DNA of 64,000 bases from Alphaproteobacteria bacterium (GCA_024227565.1 JAAEUE010000365.1:41316-105315); one strand, 5' to 3'. Counted from the first letter of the stretch, positions 1 through 9,332 are shown. Numbers and translations are program-made. The notes: generated from the letters alone by a model not told the origin.

Positions 1-2188
1 GCTCCAGCTTGGCTGCGTCCACCGCTTGTTCGCGCTCAATGTCCATACGCTCAACATCACGCTCAGCGGCAATTGACGCCTGCTTGGACATGGCATCAGC
101 TTCGGCCCGTTCCGCTTTTACAGCGGCCAAATCAATGGCCCGTTGTTCTTCAGCCTCTTCCACCGCCTTCTTGCGGGTAATGTCCGCCATCTCGCGTTCG
201 GCGGCTGAACCAATCCGCTCTTTCTCCAACTTAAGCTCTGTGGAGACGCGCTGGCGCTCCACCTTGTCACGGCGCTGAATGTCGGCGCCTTCAACCGCCT
301 CTTCGCGGGCGATCTCGCGGGCGCGGGTGTCCTGCTCGGCGGCGATGCGCTCCACATCCACCATCTTCTTCTGGGCAACCCGGGCCATCTCGATGGCCTC
401 GTCGGCAGAAATCTGCGCTTGGTCCATCAACTTGTTGCGTTCGATCTCAAGCTGCCTGATCTCCTCATCGCGGGCGATGCGTTCCGCGGAGGTCTCTTTC
501 TCCTTTTCAATGCGCAGTTGATCGACCGTGCGGCGCGAAGCGATTTCGCTGGCTTCGATGTGTTCGTTCTTTTCAATCTCGCGGGCCCGCACCTCCTGAT
601 CAGAAGTAATGCGCTCAGCGCTCAATTGTTTCTCTTGCGCAATGCGGGCAGCTTCCGTGGAGAGCCGCGCGGCAACCTCTGCCTCTTCCAGCGTCTTGGT
701 GCGCTCGATTTCCAGATTGCGCACTGTCTTGTCGGATTCGATGCGTTCAGCGCTCACCGTCAACTCCTGGGTGATGCGCAATTTCTCCGCTGTCTCGCGG
801 GCGGCGATTTCCGCTTCATCAATCGCCAATGTGCGGGCGATTTCCCGGCGGCGGGTGTCCTCTTCTTGTGCGATGCGCGCCTCGGTCAGCACCTTCTCCT
901 GCGCAATGCGGGCCTTCTCGGTTTCTTCCCGGGCCGATATCTCAGCCTGCTCAACCTGACGCGTGCGCTCGATCTCGCGGCGCTGGGTTTCTTCCTCATT
1001 GGAAATCCGCGCTTCGGTTACGGCACGCTCCTGTTCTATGCGGGCCTTTTCAGTGGCTTCGCGCGAACTGATCTCGGCTTCCTCAATCGCCCGCTTGCGT
1101 TTGATTTCGCGTTGCTGTGTTTCTTCCTCATTGGCAATCCGTGTCTCGCTGATCGTGCGCTCTTGCTCGATGCGGGCACGTTCGATCTTTTCGCGCGAGG
1201 CAATTTCAGTCGCCTCTATGGCCTGGGCCTGCTCGATCTCGCGTTGGCGCACTTCCTGTTCGGACGCAATTCTGGTTTCAGAGATAGAGCGCTCGTTGGT
1301 GATGCGTGATTTCTCAATCTCCTCGCGGGCAACAATTTGCGCCTGCTCGGCCTCGGTCTCACGCTCAGCGCGTTCACGGGTCAACTCGGCACGCTGGGCG
1401 GCACGGCGAACCTCCACATCCCGCTCTTGTTCAAGACGGGCCGTCTCACTTTCGCGTTCAATATCCAGCGCCTGCTTCTCCGCCTCCAGATTGCGGCTGC
1501 GGATCTGGATCATGGATTCCTGTTCGATATCGTTGCGCTGCTTGCGCTTGGTTTCGATATCGCCAATCAGGCGTGTCAAACCTTCCGCATCGAACTGGTT
1601 GGACGGGTTGAAATACTCAAGGTCGGTCTGGTCAATGTCGGTGATGGCGACAGACTCAAGCTCAAGGCCGTTTTGCGACAAGCCCTCAAGGGCAGCGTCG
1701 CGGACCCGGTCTACATAGTCGCCGCGGTGCACATGCATTTCCTCAAGGTTCATCTCAGAGGCAATGGAACGCAGGGCAGACACGAATTTACCAGAGAGCA
1801 GCGAATGCAAACGCTCCTGTTCCATGGTGCGCCGGCCAAGAGTGGACGCAGCCAAAGCCACGGCCTCGCGCGATGGCGCCACGCGCACATAGAATTCTGC
1901 TTCCACATCAACCCGCATGCGGTCCTTGGTAATCAGCGCAGTGTCTTTTTCGCGGATCACTTCCATCTGCAGGGTGTTCATGTTCACCGGCGTGATGTCG
2001 TGGATGATGGGCCAGACGAAGGCGCCGCCATTGATCACCACTTTCTCACCCAAAAAACCGGTGCGCACAAAAGACACCTCTTTGGTGGAGCGACGGTAGA
2101 GCCAGCGCATCACCCAGTAGACGATCGCAATCAGAATGACTGCGAATATCAGCCACAAAATAAGTTGGCCTATTAATTGTCCCGACAT
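1..2188 (-). CDS. Flotillin-like SPFH/band-7 membrane protein with long hendecad-repeat region (3' end outside window)
   Basis: The frame is open from an ATG at 2188 to the window edge (about 729 residues seen); the C-terminus lies outside. The SD GAGGTGAGG precedes the start. Residues about 4-22 form one membrane segment rich in I, L and V, followed by an SPFH domain (about 25-190) with the typical run on matching internal and external faces. From about residue 286 the protein is almost entirely charged and built of 11-residue units of the type xRIxxExxxxx, grouped into 44-residue (132-bp) blocks, about eight copies. Flotillins scaffold membrane microdomains, and hendecads form long right-handed coiled coils. 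It starts 45 bp after the TIM-barrel gene on the same strand, so it may be read from the same transcript. Family assignment is firm; the specific role is unknown. Confidence 0.85.
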   Translation of the reverse strand, partial: MSGQLIGQLILWLIFAVILIAIVYWVMRWLYRRSTKEVSFVRTGFLGEKVVINGGAFVWPIIHDITPVNMNTLQMEVIREKDTALITKDRMRVDVEAEFYVRVAPSREAVALAASTLGRRTMEQERLHSLLSGKFVSALRSIASEMNLEEMHVHRGDYVDRVRDAALEGLSQNGLELESVAITDIDQTDLEYFNPSNQFDAEGLTRLIGDIETKRKQRNDIEQESMIQIRSRNLEAEKQALDIERESETARLEQERDVEVRRAAQRAELTRERAERETEAEQAQIVAREEIEKSRITNERSISETRIASEQEVRQREIEQAQAIEATEIASREKIERARIEQERTISETRIANEEETQQREIKRKRAIEEAEISSREATEKARIEQERAVTEARISNEEETQRREIERTRQVEQAEISAREETEKARIAQEKVLTEARIAQEEDTRRREIARTLAIDEAEIAARETAEKLRITQELTVSAERIESDKTVRNLEIERTKTLEEAEVAARLSTEAARIAQEKQLSAERITSDQEVRAREIEKNEHIEASEIASRRTVDQLRIEKEKETSAERIARDEEIRQLEIERNKLMDQAQISADEAIEMARVAQKKMVDVERIAAEQDTRAREIAREEAVEGADIQRRDKVERQRVSTELKLEKERIGSAAEREMADITRKKAVEEAEEQRAIDLAAVKAERAEADAMSKQASIAAERDVERMDIEREQAVDAAKLE
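200..1335 (-). repeat. In-gene tandem repeats of about 132 bp (44 residues = 4 hendecads)
   Basis: Equivalent positions recur every 132 bases on the plus strand, for example the gatctcgcgg-like word at 971 and gatttcgc at 1103, each followed by a near-identical ttcttcctcattgg. In protein the block begins REIE and contains four 11-residue units with I at a fixed position. Roughly eight blocks can be followed, diverging toward the C-terminal side. The repeat is coding, not an array element. Confidence 0.8.
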
Positions 2189-2233
2189 GGTCCTCACCTC
2201 ATCGATTGTCGATCCGCACGCCCGTGGGCGTTG

Positions 2234-3067
2234 TCAGTTGCGGCCGATGTTCTTAAATGCCTTCGTTTGTTCGGTTAGCGCCACTTCCGTTGGCAGCCGC
2301 TCCATGGAGGAGGCGCCGTAAAAGCCGTGGCAGTTTTCTGTGTTCTTCAAAACGTACTCTGCGTCTTCCGGCGAAGACACCGGACCGCCGTGCACCAGCA
2401 CGATGGCCTCCTTGTTCACCTTCAGCGCCGCACTTGCCCAAGCGTCCACAAGGGCTGGGCAGTCGGACAGCTTCAGAGACGTTTCCGCGCCAATGGCGCC
2501 GCCCGTAGTCAGTCCCAGATGGCAGACAATGATGTCCGCGCCGGCCTCGGCCATGGCCGTCGCATCGTCTTCGGAAAACACGTAGGGCGTGGTGAACATG
2601 TCCTTCTGATGGGCCATGGCGATCATGTCGACCTCCTGGGAGAACGACATGCCGGTCTCTTCCAGGTTGGCGCGGAAGGTGCCGTCGATCAGGCCCACGG
2701 TGGGGAAATTCTGCACGCCGGAAAATCCTGCCGCTTTCACCTCATCAAGAAACTTATCCATCAGCCGGAACGGGTCGGTGCCGTTGACGCCGGCCAGCAC
2801 GGGTGTGTTTTTCACAACCGGCAGAACCTCTGAAGCCATCTCCATGACAATCTGGTTGGCATCGCCATAGGGCATCAACCCCGCCAGGGAGCCACGGCCC
2901 GCCATGCGGTAGCGCCCAGAGTTGTAGATGACGATCAGGTCGATCCCACCGGCTTCCTCGCACTTGGCCGATAGCCCCGTGCCGGCGCCGCCGCCCACAA
3001 TGGGTTCGCCGCGCGCAATCATGGCGCGGAATTTTTCAAGGAGGGCATTGCGTGCAAATGCTGACAT
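2234..3067 (-). CDS. TIM-barrel protein of the phosphoenolpyruvate-hydrolase / Tm-1 C-terminal domain family
   Basis: 277 residues, with an ATG start 3 bp after the stop of the preceding ATPase/Tm-1 fusion gene. It shows family landmarks: an N-terminal GGGAGTGLSAKCEE loop, the strand IDLIVIYNSGRYRMAG, a central GVQNFPTVGLIDG, the strand ADIIVCHLGLTTGG, and a C-terminal VLVHGGPV followed by GFYGASSMERLPTE. These are typical of the TIM-barrel signal-transduction family (TIM_br_sig_trns), which forms the C-terminal half of plant Tm-1 and of two-domain bacterial homologues. Here it is a separate gene directly behind the other half (UPF0261). Its chemistry is unsettled; 'PEP hydrolase' is a family label. 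No signal peptide, so cytoplasmic. Confidence 0.85.
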   Translation of the reverse strand: MSAFARNALLEKFRAMIARGEPIVGGGAGTGLSAKCEEAGGIDLIVIYNSGRYRMAGRGSLAGLMPYGDANQIVMEMASEVLPVVKNTPVLAGVNGTDPFRLMDKFLDEVKAAGFSGVQNFPTVGLIDGTFRANLEETGMSFSQEVDMIAMAHQKDMFTTPYVFSEDDATAMAEAGADIIVCHLGLTTGGAIGAETSLKLSDCPALVDAWASAALKVNKEAIVLVHGGPVSSPEDAEYVLKNTENCHGFYGASSMERLPTEVALTEQTKAFKNIGRN

Positions 3068-3070
3068 CGA

Positions 3071-5305
3071 TTAGGTCCGTGCTCTTCGTGTGGTCTGTCC
3101 AGTGCCGTGCAACTGCCGGAAGGCATCCACCACGGCGCTGGAAAATTCAGGATCATTGATATTGTGCGGCGACCGAATGAGCTGGCGCGTCCCGGTTTGG
3201 CGGACGGTCTGCTCAAGGGCTGTGAACAGGGCATTGTCCGCTTCAGGGTCATGGAATGCCATGCCCGGCGCATCGAGAAGCGAGACCCCGCCTTCAGGAA
3301 GGAAAAACCGAACTGGGGCGGACATCTGGTTGAGGCGCTCACCGATCCAGCGGCCCATGCGGGTATTTTCCTCCGCTGTGGTGCGCATCAGGGTGATTTG
3401 CGGATTGTGTTCATAGAGATTTCGGCCGCGGTAGTGTTCCGGCACCGTGTCAGGGCTTGCGAAATTCACCATGTCCAGTGCGCCACATGAACCGATGTAG
3501 GGCATCTGGGCGCGGATCATGGCGCCGAAGCGGTCTTCGTTGGCCGCAAAAAACCCGCCCATCATCATGTCGCAGATTTCGGTGGTGGTCAGATCCAGCA
3601 CGCCGGTGAGCATGCCTGAGTCCACAAGCTTCTCCATGGACTGACCGCCAACTCCGGTGGCGTGGAACACCAGGCAGTCATAGTCAGCGCTCAAGGCCGC
3701 GGTCACCTGTTGGACGCACGGAGTCGTGACCCCGAACATGGTGAGACCAATGGGCGGCAGGCGAGATGGCGGTGCCGCCGCTTGCCGTTGCCGCCGCTTG
3801 ATCATGCCGGTCATGGCGTTGGCGCCATTGGTAAGCACTTGGCGGGTGATGCTGTTGAGCCCCTGAATATCGGCTACCGAATACATCATCATGATGTCGG
3901 CCGGACCCACATATTGCTCTACATTTCCGGAGGCCACGGTGGAGATCATGATCTTCGGCACGCCGACCGGCAACCTGCGCATGGCCGGCGTCACCATTGC
4001 CGTGCCGCCGGAACCGCCTGCGGAAAGGATGCCGCCCACACCTTGTTGGCGTTGGACCCAGATTTCAAATGCCTCGGTCATGGCTGCGACCGCTTCGCCG
4101 CGATCTTTGGAGAAAACGGCGTTGGGGCCACGCCGATGATAAAGCGCAACCTGTTGGGGCGGGATATCAGCCGAAGACGGCTTGCCGGACGTGGAGATAT
4201 CCACCAGACGGGTCCGCACGCCGGCCTCCTTCAGCAAATCGCGCATGAACCGCAACTCTACGCCCTTGGTGTCGAGCGTGCCGACCACCAGAACCACGGG
4301 CTCTCCGCCGCTGGACAGGGGCCTGAGTTCGACACTTGAGGGAAGGTCGCCAACCGTGCTGGCGCGAACTGCACCACTGTCTGCGCGCGCCGCAGCTTCC
4401 AGGCGCGCAACGGGCACCGGTTGAGACCACCGCGTCGGGATCTCGGGGTTGGACACATAGATGCGCACCGGTGCTGCGCGAGTTGGCCCCTCGTCCTCTC
4501 CACCGGCCCCTTCAGAAGAGGCGTTGCCGCCTGCACCGTCTGCAGGCTCCTCAGCATGGCGCCCAACGCCAAGCAAGCGCTGCTGAAGATCACGGTCCGC
4601 CGCCAATTGGCTCGATGGCATCAAACGATTGACCTGGCCGTTGACCATAATTGCCACGGACTCTGAGACGTCGGTCGCCACACCAATATTCTGTTCGATC
4701 AACAGAACGGAGATCCCGGACTCTTCGCGCAAGTGAGAGAGAATGTTCTCCACGTGCTCAACGATCACCGGCGCAAGGCCCTCGGTCGGCTCGTCCATCA
4801 CCAACAAGCGTGGATTGAGCAGCAGGGCGCGGGAGATGGCGAGCATCTGCTGTTCGCCGCCGGACAGCTGAGCACCGGTATTGCTTTTGCGTTCTGCCAG
4901 CCGTGGGAAGGTGTCGTAAATCCGTTCCATGCTCCAGGCGCCGCGGCGGGTTCCTGCCGAGAGCAGCAGGTGTTCATCCACACTCAGTGACGGCCAGAGC
5001 CGGCGCCCTTGGGGCACGTAGCCAATTCCATGTTTGGCAATTTGCGATGGGCCCTGTCCTGTAAGCTCTTCGCCCAGGAACCGGATCGATCCGCTGGCCA
5101 CCGGAACAAGCCCCATGATCGCCTGGCACAAAGTGGTCTTGCCCATGCCGTTGCGCCCCACCACGGAGAGAACCCCTTGATCGAGGGTCAGGTCGACCCC
5201 CTGCAGGGCATGGGAATGGCCGTAGTAGACATTCAGGCCGGAGATCTGGAGAACCGGGCCGGGGGATGAAATGGGCCGGCCGATGGAGGTGCCGAAATCA
5301 GCCAT
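3071..5305 (-). CDS. Fusion: LivF-type ABC ATPase plus Tm-1-like (UPF0261) domain
   Basis: 744 residues from ATG 5305 (SD GGGAGGTGG; a GTG at 5311 is the alternative). The first ~250 residues are a branched-chain amino-acid type ATPase: Walker A GRNGMGKT (about 50-57), signature LSGGEQQ, Walker B LLVMDEP. A linker rich in G, E and A leads to a second full domain from about residue 330, with VVGTLDTKGVE, ILSAGGSGGT, MISTVASGN and MMYSVADIQGLN, the hallmark strings of UPF0261/Tm-1-like ATP-binding proteins. LivF homologues normally stop near 240 residues. The start overlaps livG and the stop is 3 bp from the TIM-barrel gene, so all are co-translated. The fusion suggests that a Tm-1-type enzyme works on, or senses, the imported ligand; that is inference. 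Confidence 0.9.
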   Translation of the reverse strand: MADFGTSIGRPISSPGPVLQISGLNVYYGHSHALQGVDLTLDQGVLSVVGRNGMGKTTLCQAIMGLVPVASGSIRFLGEELTGQGPSQIAKHGIGYVPQGRRLWPSLSVDEHLLLSAGTRRGAWSMERIYDTFPRLAERKSNTGAQLSGGEQQMLAISRALLLNPRLLVMDEPTEGLAPVIVEHVENILSHLREESGISVLLIEQNIGVATDVSESVAIMVNGQVNRLMPSSQLAADRDLQQRLLGVGRHAEEPADGAGGNASSEGAGGEDEGPTRAAPVRIYVSNPEIPTRWSQPVPVARLEAAARADSGAVRASTVGDLPSSVELRPLSSGGEPVVLVVGTLDTKGVELRFMRDLLKEAGVRTRLVDISTSGKPSSADIPPQQVALYHRRGPNAVFSKDRGEAVAAMTEAFEIWVQRQQGVGGILSAGGSGGTAMVTPAMRRLPVGVPKIMISTVASGNVEQYVGPADIMMMYSVADIQGLNSITRQVLTNGANAMTGMIKRRQRQAAAPPSRLPPIGLTMFGVTTPCVQQVTAALSADYDCLVFHATGVGGQSMEKLVDSGMLTGVLDLTTTEICDMMMGGFFAANEDRFGAMIRAQMPYIGSCGALDMVNFASPDTVPEHYRGRNLYEHNPQITLMRTTAEENTRMGRWIGERLNQMSAPVRFFLPEGGVSLLDAPGMAFHDPEADNALFTALEQTVRQTGTRQLIRSPHNINDPEFSSAVVDAFRQLHGTGQTTRRART

Positions 5306-6080
5306 GACCACCTCCCAGATAGAGTTCTTGCACCTCGCGGTCGGACTCGATCTCTTCGGGTTTGCCCTCTTTGAAGATGCGCCCGTTGTGCATCATGGTG
5401 ACGCTTTCCACCACCCGTAGCGCCACATCCATATCGTGCTCGATGATAATGTAGCCGATATGCTCGGGCAGCGAGGTCAGGATTTCGATCAGCTCAGAGC
5501 GCTCGGCCGGCGAGAGGCCGGCAGCCGGTTCGTCAAACAGGATGAAGCGCGGTGCGCCCGACAAGGCGAGGGCCACTTCGAGCTGGCGCTGCTGGCCATA
5601 GCTCAACTCAGACACGGGCTGATCTTGAATCTCGGTCAGGTGGACGGCGTTCACCAGGTCGCTTGCGCTCTGCATCAAGGCCTCGTTGCGCCGCGGCCGG
5701 ATGAGCGAAAACCGCCCGCGCGAAACGCCGCGGCAGGCGAGGTAAACATTGTCGATGACGGAGAGGCCGCCAAACAGGAGAGAGATCTGGTAGGTGCGCC
5801 GCAATCCCCGGCGGATACGTTCGTGAGGTGGAAAGTCAGTGATGTCTTCGCCAAAGAACCGGATGGATCCTGAGGTGGGCGGGAAGTCGCCGGAGATGCA
5901 GTTGAACAAGGTTGTCTTTCCGGCGCCATTGGACCCCAGCACCGCGCGGCGCTCGCCGGGCTTGATGCTCAACGACACATCACTCAATGCAGCGAGCGCG
6001 CCGAAGTAGCGCGACACGCCTCTGATCTCCAGGGCGTTCGCGGTGCCGGTGGCTTGAAGGCGTTCAGCGGCGGTCTGCAT
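5298..6080 (-). CDS. ABC transporter ATP-binding protein, LivG type
   Basis: 260 residues. Walker A GSNGAGKT lies near residue 50, the Q-loop region near 90, the signature LSYGQQRQLE, and Walker B FILFDEPAAGLSP followed by the H-loop IIEHDMD. Compared with LivF it carries the longer insertion after Walker A that is typical of LivG. It would energise import at the inner membrane with the LivF-Tm1 fusion as partner. The ATG shares one base with the livM stop (TGATG) and the 3' end overlaps the next gene, indicating tight translational coupling. Substrate class cannot be read from the ATPase. Confidence 0.9.
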   Translation of the reverse strand: MQTAAERLQATGTANALEIRGVSRYFGALAALSDVSLSIKPGERRAVLGSNGAGKTTLFNCISGDFPPTSGSIRFFGEDITDFPPHERIRRGLRRTYQISLLFGGLSVIDNVYLACRGVSRGRFSLIRPRRNEALMQSASDLVNAVHLTEIQDQPVSELSYGQQRQLEVALALSGAPRFILFDEPAAGLSPAERSELIEILTSLPEHIGYIIIEHDMDVALRVVESVTMMHNGRIFKEGKPEEIESDREVQELYLGGGHG

Positions 6081-7165
6081 CAGCGCTCCCCTCCGCCAAG
6101 AGGATCAAATTCGTTTCTTGAGCGCGCCATATAGCCCTTCCAGCGCTCCCAAAGACCCAGCAGGCCGTCTGGCGAAAAGAAAACGATGAGCAGGAAGCCA
6201 AGGCCGATCATCAGCTTAAAACGGCTGCCATCAAGCCCAACAGCCTCGAGAACGTCGAGGGAAAAAGTGCGTAGCAGCACATAGACCAAGGCGCCGATAA
6301 AAGGCCCGATGGGACGGCTCAACCCGCCGACCACTGCAATGACGAGGATGTCGATCACCGGCCCGATGCCGGCGGTGCCCGGCGAAATCTGGTTGCTGAA
6401 CCAGGAGAGCAAAATTCCAGCGATGGCGGCGATCAGAGCTGCGAATGTGTAGGCGGCAACACGGTGCGCGGTGACATGGAACCCCAGCGCCTCCATGCGG
6501 CGTGGATTATCGCGAATGCCCTGAAGAGCCAGACCGAACGGGGAGCGCGAGACATAGATCACCACCAAATAGCTGACTGCCGCCCAGAACAAGATCAGGT
6601 AGTAGAACGGCACGTGGTCGCGCCAGTTGATGCCAAAGATCTCTGGTGGCTTGAGCGAATTGAAGCCGCTGAAGCCATTGAAGATAGTGTAGTTCTGGCG
6701 TGTGAAATAGAAGAAGGCGGCTGCGATCGCCAGAGTGATCATGATGGTGTAGATGCCCTCGGTACGCACCGCCAGCGCGCCGCTGATGGTGCCGAACAGG
6801 ACCGCAATGATGATGGCGACCGGAAGGGTGGCCCACCAGGGCCAGCCCAAGCTGATCTCGCTTGCCGCACTGTTGCCGAAAATCGCAACCATGTAGCCGG
6901 CAAGGGCCGCGACGCTCATTTGCACCAGGGAGACCATGCCGCCATAGCCGGCGAGAAACATCAGGCTAAGGGCGATCATGCCCAAAATCATGGCCCAACC
7001 GAAGATGTCGATCAGAATGAAGCTGTTTGCGAACAAGGGCAGCGTGATCAGCAGAACCACCACAAGCCAGGCCGCAGGATGAACCCGGGCCAGCCATTGG
7101 CCCACACGGGACGTTCCCTCCTGGGCCGCGCCGGCATTTGCGGGGGTTTGGTCGAGCAGAGCCAT
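6080..7165 (-). CDS. Branched-chain amino-acid type ABC permease, LivM type
   Basis: 361 residues with about nine to ten hydrophobic segments and the LivM family pattern: an N-terminal cytoplasmic stretch, a YGGMVSLVQM segment, then GIRDNPRRMEALGF in a cytoplasmic loop that contacts the ATPase, and VVGGLSRPIGPFIGAL near the C-terminus. It forms the transmembrane heterodimer with LivH. It begins 3 bp after the livH stop. The C-terminal tail SRNEFDPLGGGER is hydrophilic. The family (HAAT) imports branched-chain amino acids, urea, short amides or aromatic acids, so the substrate stays open. Confidence 0.9.
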   Translation of the reverse strand: MALLDQTPANAGAAQEGTSRVGQWLARVHPAAWLVVVLLITLPLFANSFILIDIFGWAMILGMIALSLMFLAGYGGMVSLVQMSVAALAGYMVAIFGNSAASEISLGWPWWATLPVAIIIAVLFGTISGALAVRTEGIYTIMITLAIAAAFFYFTRQNYTIFNGFSGFNSLKPPEIFGINWRDHVPFYYLILFWAAVSYLVVIYVSRSPFGLALQGIRDNPRRMEALGFHVTAHRVAAYTFAALIAAIAGILLSWFSNQISPGTAGIGPVIDILVIAVVGGLSRPIGPFIGALVYVLLRTFSLDVLEAVGLDGSRFKLMIGLGFLLIVFFSPDGLLGLWERWKGYMARSRNEFDPLGGGER

Positions 7166-7168
7166 TGG

Positions 7169-8182
7169 TCAGCGCATGCTCAACAGGCCCTGCGGGCGGA
7201 ACGCCAGCACCAGAACCATAATCAGGAATGTGCCCACAACGGAGTAGGTGGGCATGTAGACCGAGCCAAACTGTTCAGCCAAACCGATGATCACAGCCCC
7301 AAGGGCTGCCCCCGGGATGGACCCCATGCCACCCACAATGACCACCACGAGCGAGGCCAACAGATAACGGATATCTTCGCCCGGTGCGAGCGACTGGAAG
7401 GTGCCGCCAACCACACCTGCCACGCCGGCAAGGCCAGCACCGAAGGCAAAAACGACCACAAAGATGAGTTGAACGTTGACGCCATTGGCCGCGAGCATGT
7501 CGCGGTCATCCACCCCGGCGCGGATCAGCATGCCGATGCGTGTCTTGTTGAGCAGCAGCCACATGCCCACACCAATGACAATCGAAGCCGCCAGGATGAC
7601 CAGGCGCACTGTTGGATATTTGATGTAAATTGGATCGCCGGTGCTGCGTTTTAAGACAGAGATAATCGGTGTGACCACCGGTCCGGACAACCAGTCCGGC
7701 GTCAGAATCTGGTAGAAATCACCGCCCCAATACCACAGCATCAAGTCGGCGAGAACGATCGAAATGCCGATGGTCACAAGCGTTTGCCGCAAGTCCTCCC
7801 CCTCCATGCGCCGGAACACAACCACCTGCAAAACAACGCCGATGATCGCCACGATGATGAAGGCCGCCACAAAGCCGAGGAACCAGACCCCGGTGAGTTC
7901 CACTGCCGCGTAACCCACATAACCGCCCAAAAGGTAGAGAGACCCATGGGCAAGGTTGACGTTGCGCATAAGCCCGAAAATCAACGTGAACCCGCTGGCT
8001 ACGAGAAAATAGAGAGCTCCCAGAGTGATGCCGTTGAGGAGGGCATTCAGAAAGATCTTTTTCTTTCCCATTACCGCAACCAGGCCGGGGGGCCAAACGG
8101 CAAAAACCAGCAACAGCAACAAGATTGCGAGGACGAAAAACACGAAGGTCCAGGCCGGATGGCGTTCGATGAAACGGCTCAT
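7169..8182 (-). CDS. Branched-chain amino-acid type ABC permease, LivH type
   Basis: About 337 residues from ATG 8182, chosen because GAGGG stands eight bases upstream; an upstream start at 8212 would add ten residues. Multiple membrane helices, with the LivH motif NGITLGALYFLVASGFTLIFGLMRNVNLAHGS split across helices one and two, and the ATPase-contact loop RAGVDDRDMLAANGVN. The insertion around the WYWGGDFYQILTPDWL region is longer than in classical LivH. It is the first gene of the membrane part of the operon, separated from the upstream araC-type gene by about 185 bp, which may hold an internal promoter. Confidence 0.9.
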   Translation of the reverse strand: MSRFIERHPAWTFVFFVLAILLLLLVFAVWPPGLVAVMGKKKIFLNALLNGITLGALYFLVASGFTLIFGLMRNVNLAHGSLYLLGGYVGYAAVELTGVWFLGFVAAFIIVAIIGVVLQVVVFRRMEGEDLRQTLVTIGISIVLADLMLWYWGGDFYQILTPDWLSGPVVTPIISVLKRSTGDPIYIKYPTVRLVILAASIVIGVGMWLLLNKTRIGMLIRAGVDDRDMLAANGVNVQLIFVVVFAFGAGLAGVAGVVGGTFQSLAPGEDIRYLLASLVVVIVGGMGSIPGAALGAVIIGLAEQFGSVYMPTYSVVGTFLIMVLVLAFRPQGLLSMR

Positions 8183-8367
8183 GTCCGTGCCCTCGCGGCC
8201 GCGCGCACGCACCCACGCATCCGCAACCTGCCATGGCTGGAAACTTGTACTAACTCCATTTGCAGCGCGTTACCTCCCAAGCTGCTGCTCGTCTTTTCTC
8301 GCAACTCTAGCGCCCTGCGCACGTGGCGCACATGTCACTGAGTATTTTTTATCTTGTCCGCAGCACT

Positions 8368-9204
8368 TTAGCCATTCAACACATGGGCCACACGGCGATA
8401 ATCGCTCGGCGCCAAGCCCACGTTGGAGCTGAAAAACCGTGTGAAGCCGCTTTGCGATGAAAACCCCAGGTCAAAACTGATGTCTGTAACCGTCATGGAG
8501 GTGGTGGCGAGGTAGTCCAGCGCCTTTTCCATGCGTAGAGTGTTCAAGAATAAATTAGGTGTGATGCCGATCTGCTCGCGGAACAATTTATAGAAATGCG
8601 GTCTGGACAGGCCGGATTCTCGAGCGACATCATCCAGGACAATCTCTGAACCCACCTTTTCGGATATAATGCGGATGGATTTGCGCACACGAAAGTCGGT
8701 CACGGAATCATACTCGGGTTTTTCAGGCGGTCCATCGTCCGGCTGACGCTGCCAGGATTGTTCAAAACAATCTCTGGTCAACTCATACAAATAACCGTCA
8801 AGCAGATCGCTGCTTTCGTCGTTGAGCAACATCCCCGTTATGTGATGAACATAGCGGTGCACAGTGTGGGTTACCTCGATTTGTGTACGGCCAAACCTGA
8901 GAGGAGATGATTTGCCATTGCCCTCGCTTGAGAACCAGGTCGGCCTGATGTAGAGCACCAAAATCAGCGCGCCATCGCAAACGTCAACTGGCCGGAAATC
9001 ATGGGGTTCCCAGGGGTTGATTGCCACCGCCTCGACACCGCTGCTGTTGAACATCCCATTAGCAATTTTGTGTCGGAAGGGCGTTCCCTGAACCAGAAAA
9101 GTCAGATGGCCCTCACGATGCGCATGGGTCGCAAGCGCCTTGTTCATCCGGTAAAGGCATGCGCGGCCAAATGGGCCATGTCGGACAGCAAGTGCCTGAG
9201 TCAT
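8368..9204 (-). CDS. AraC-family transcriptional regulator
   Basis: 278 residues from ATG 9204, which has an excellent SD (GGGAGGGAAGG); an upstream in-frame start would lack one. The N-terminal part contains an HAHREGHLTFLVQG-type cupin sensor, and the last 100 residues hold two helix-turn-helix motifs (VLDDVARESGLSRPHFYKLF, then TVTDISFDLGFSSQSGFTRFF) as in AraC/XylS proteins. It lies between the periplasmic binding protein gene and livH, all on the same strand, so it most likely controls this uptake operon in response to its ligand; this follows from position only. Confidence 0.88.
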   Translation of the reverse strand: MTQALAVRHGPFGRACLYRMNKALATHAHREGHLTFLVQGTPFRHKIANGMFNSSGVEAVAINPWEPHDFRPVDVCDGALILVLYIRPTWFSSEGNGKSSPLRFGRTQIEVTHTVHRYVHHITGMLLNDESSDLLDGYLYELTRDCFEQSWQRQPDDGPPEKPEYDSVTDFRVRKSIRIISEKVGSEIVLDDVARESGLSRPHFYKLFREQIGITPNLFLNTLRMEKALDYLATTSMTVTDISFDLGFSSQSGFTRFFSSNVGLAPSDYRRVAHVLNG

Positions 9205-9332
9205 CCTTCCCTCCCGAAAGATCTTTCTTGCTAATCTGCGCCGAGGACGAAAAAAACGCAAGAATGCCAAAGGAGAGGAATTGCGATCGTCTTAAATTAA
9301 GAAGGATAGTTGCGCCGCACCGCCTTCCTCAC

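Noticed and set aside
200..1335. Evenly spaced repeats resembling a CRISPR array
   Set aside because: Spacing is 132 bp, repeats are degenerate, and they are continuous with one reading frame.
419..2176. Long plus-strand open frames (296 and 279 residues) opposite the flotillin gene
   Set aside because: They are antisense shadows of a repetitive GC-rich gene; the minus frame has the SPFH domain, SD and regular hendecads.
6464..7654. 396-residue plus-strand frame over livM/livH
   Set aside because: His/Asp/Gln-rich composition typical of the reverse complement of membrane-protein codons; the minus frames are clear permeases.
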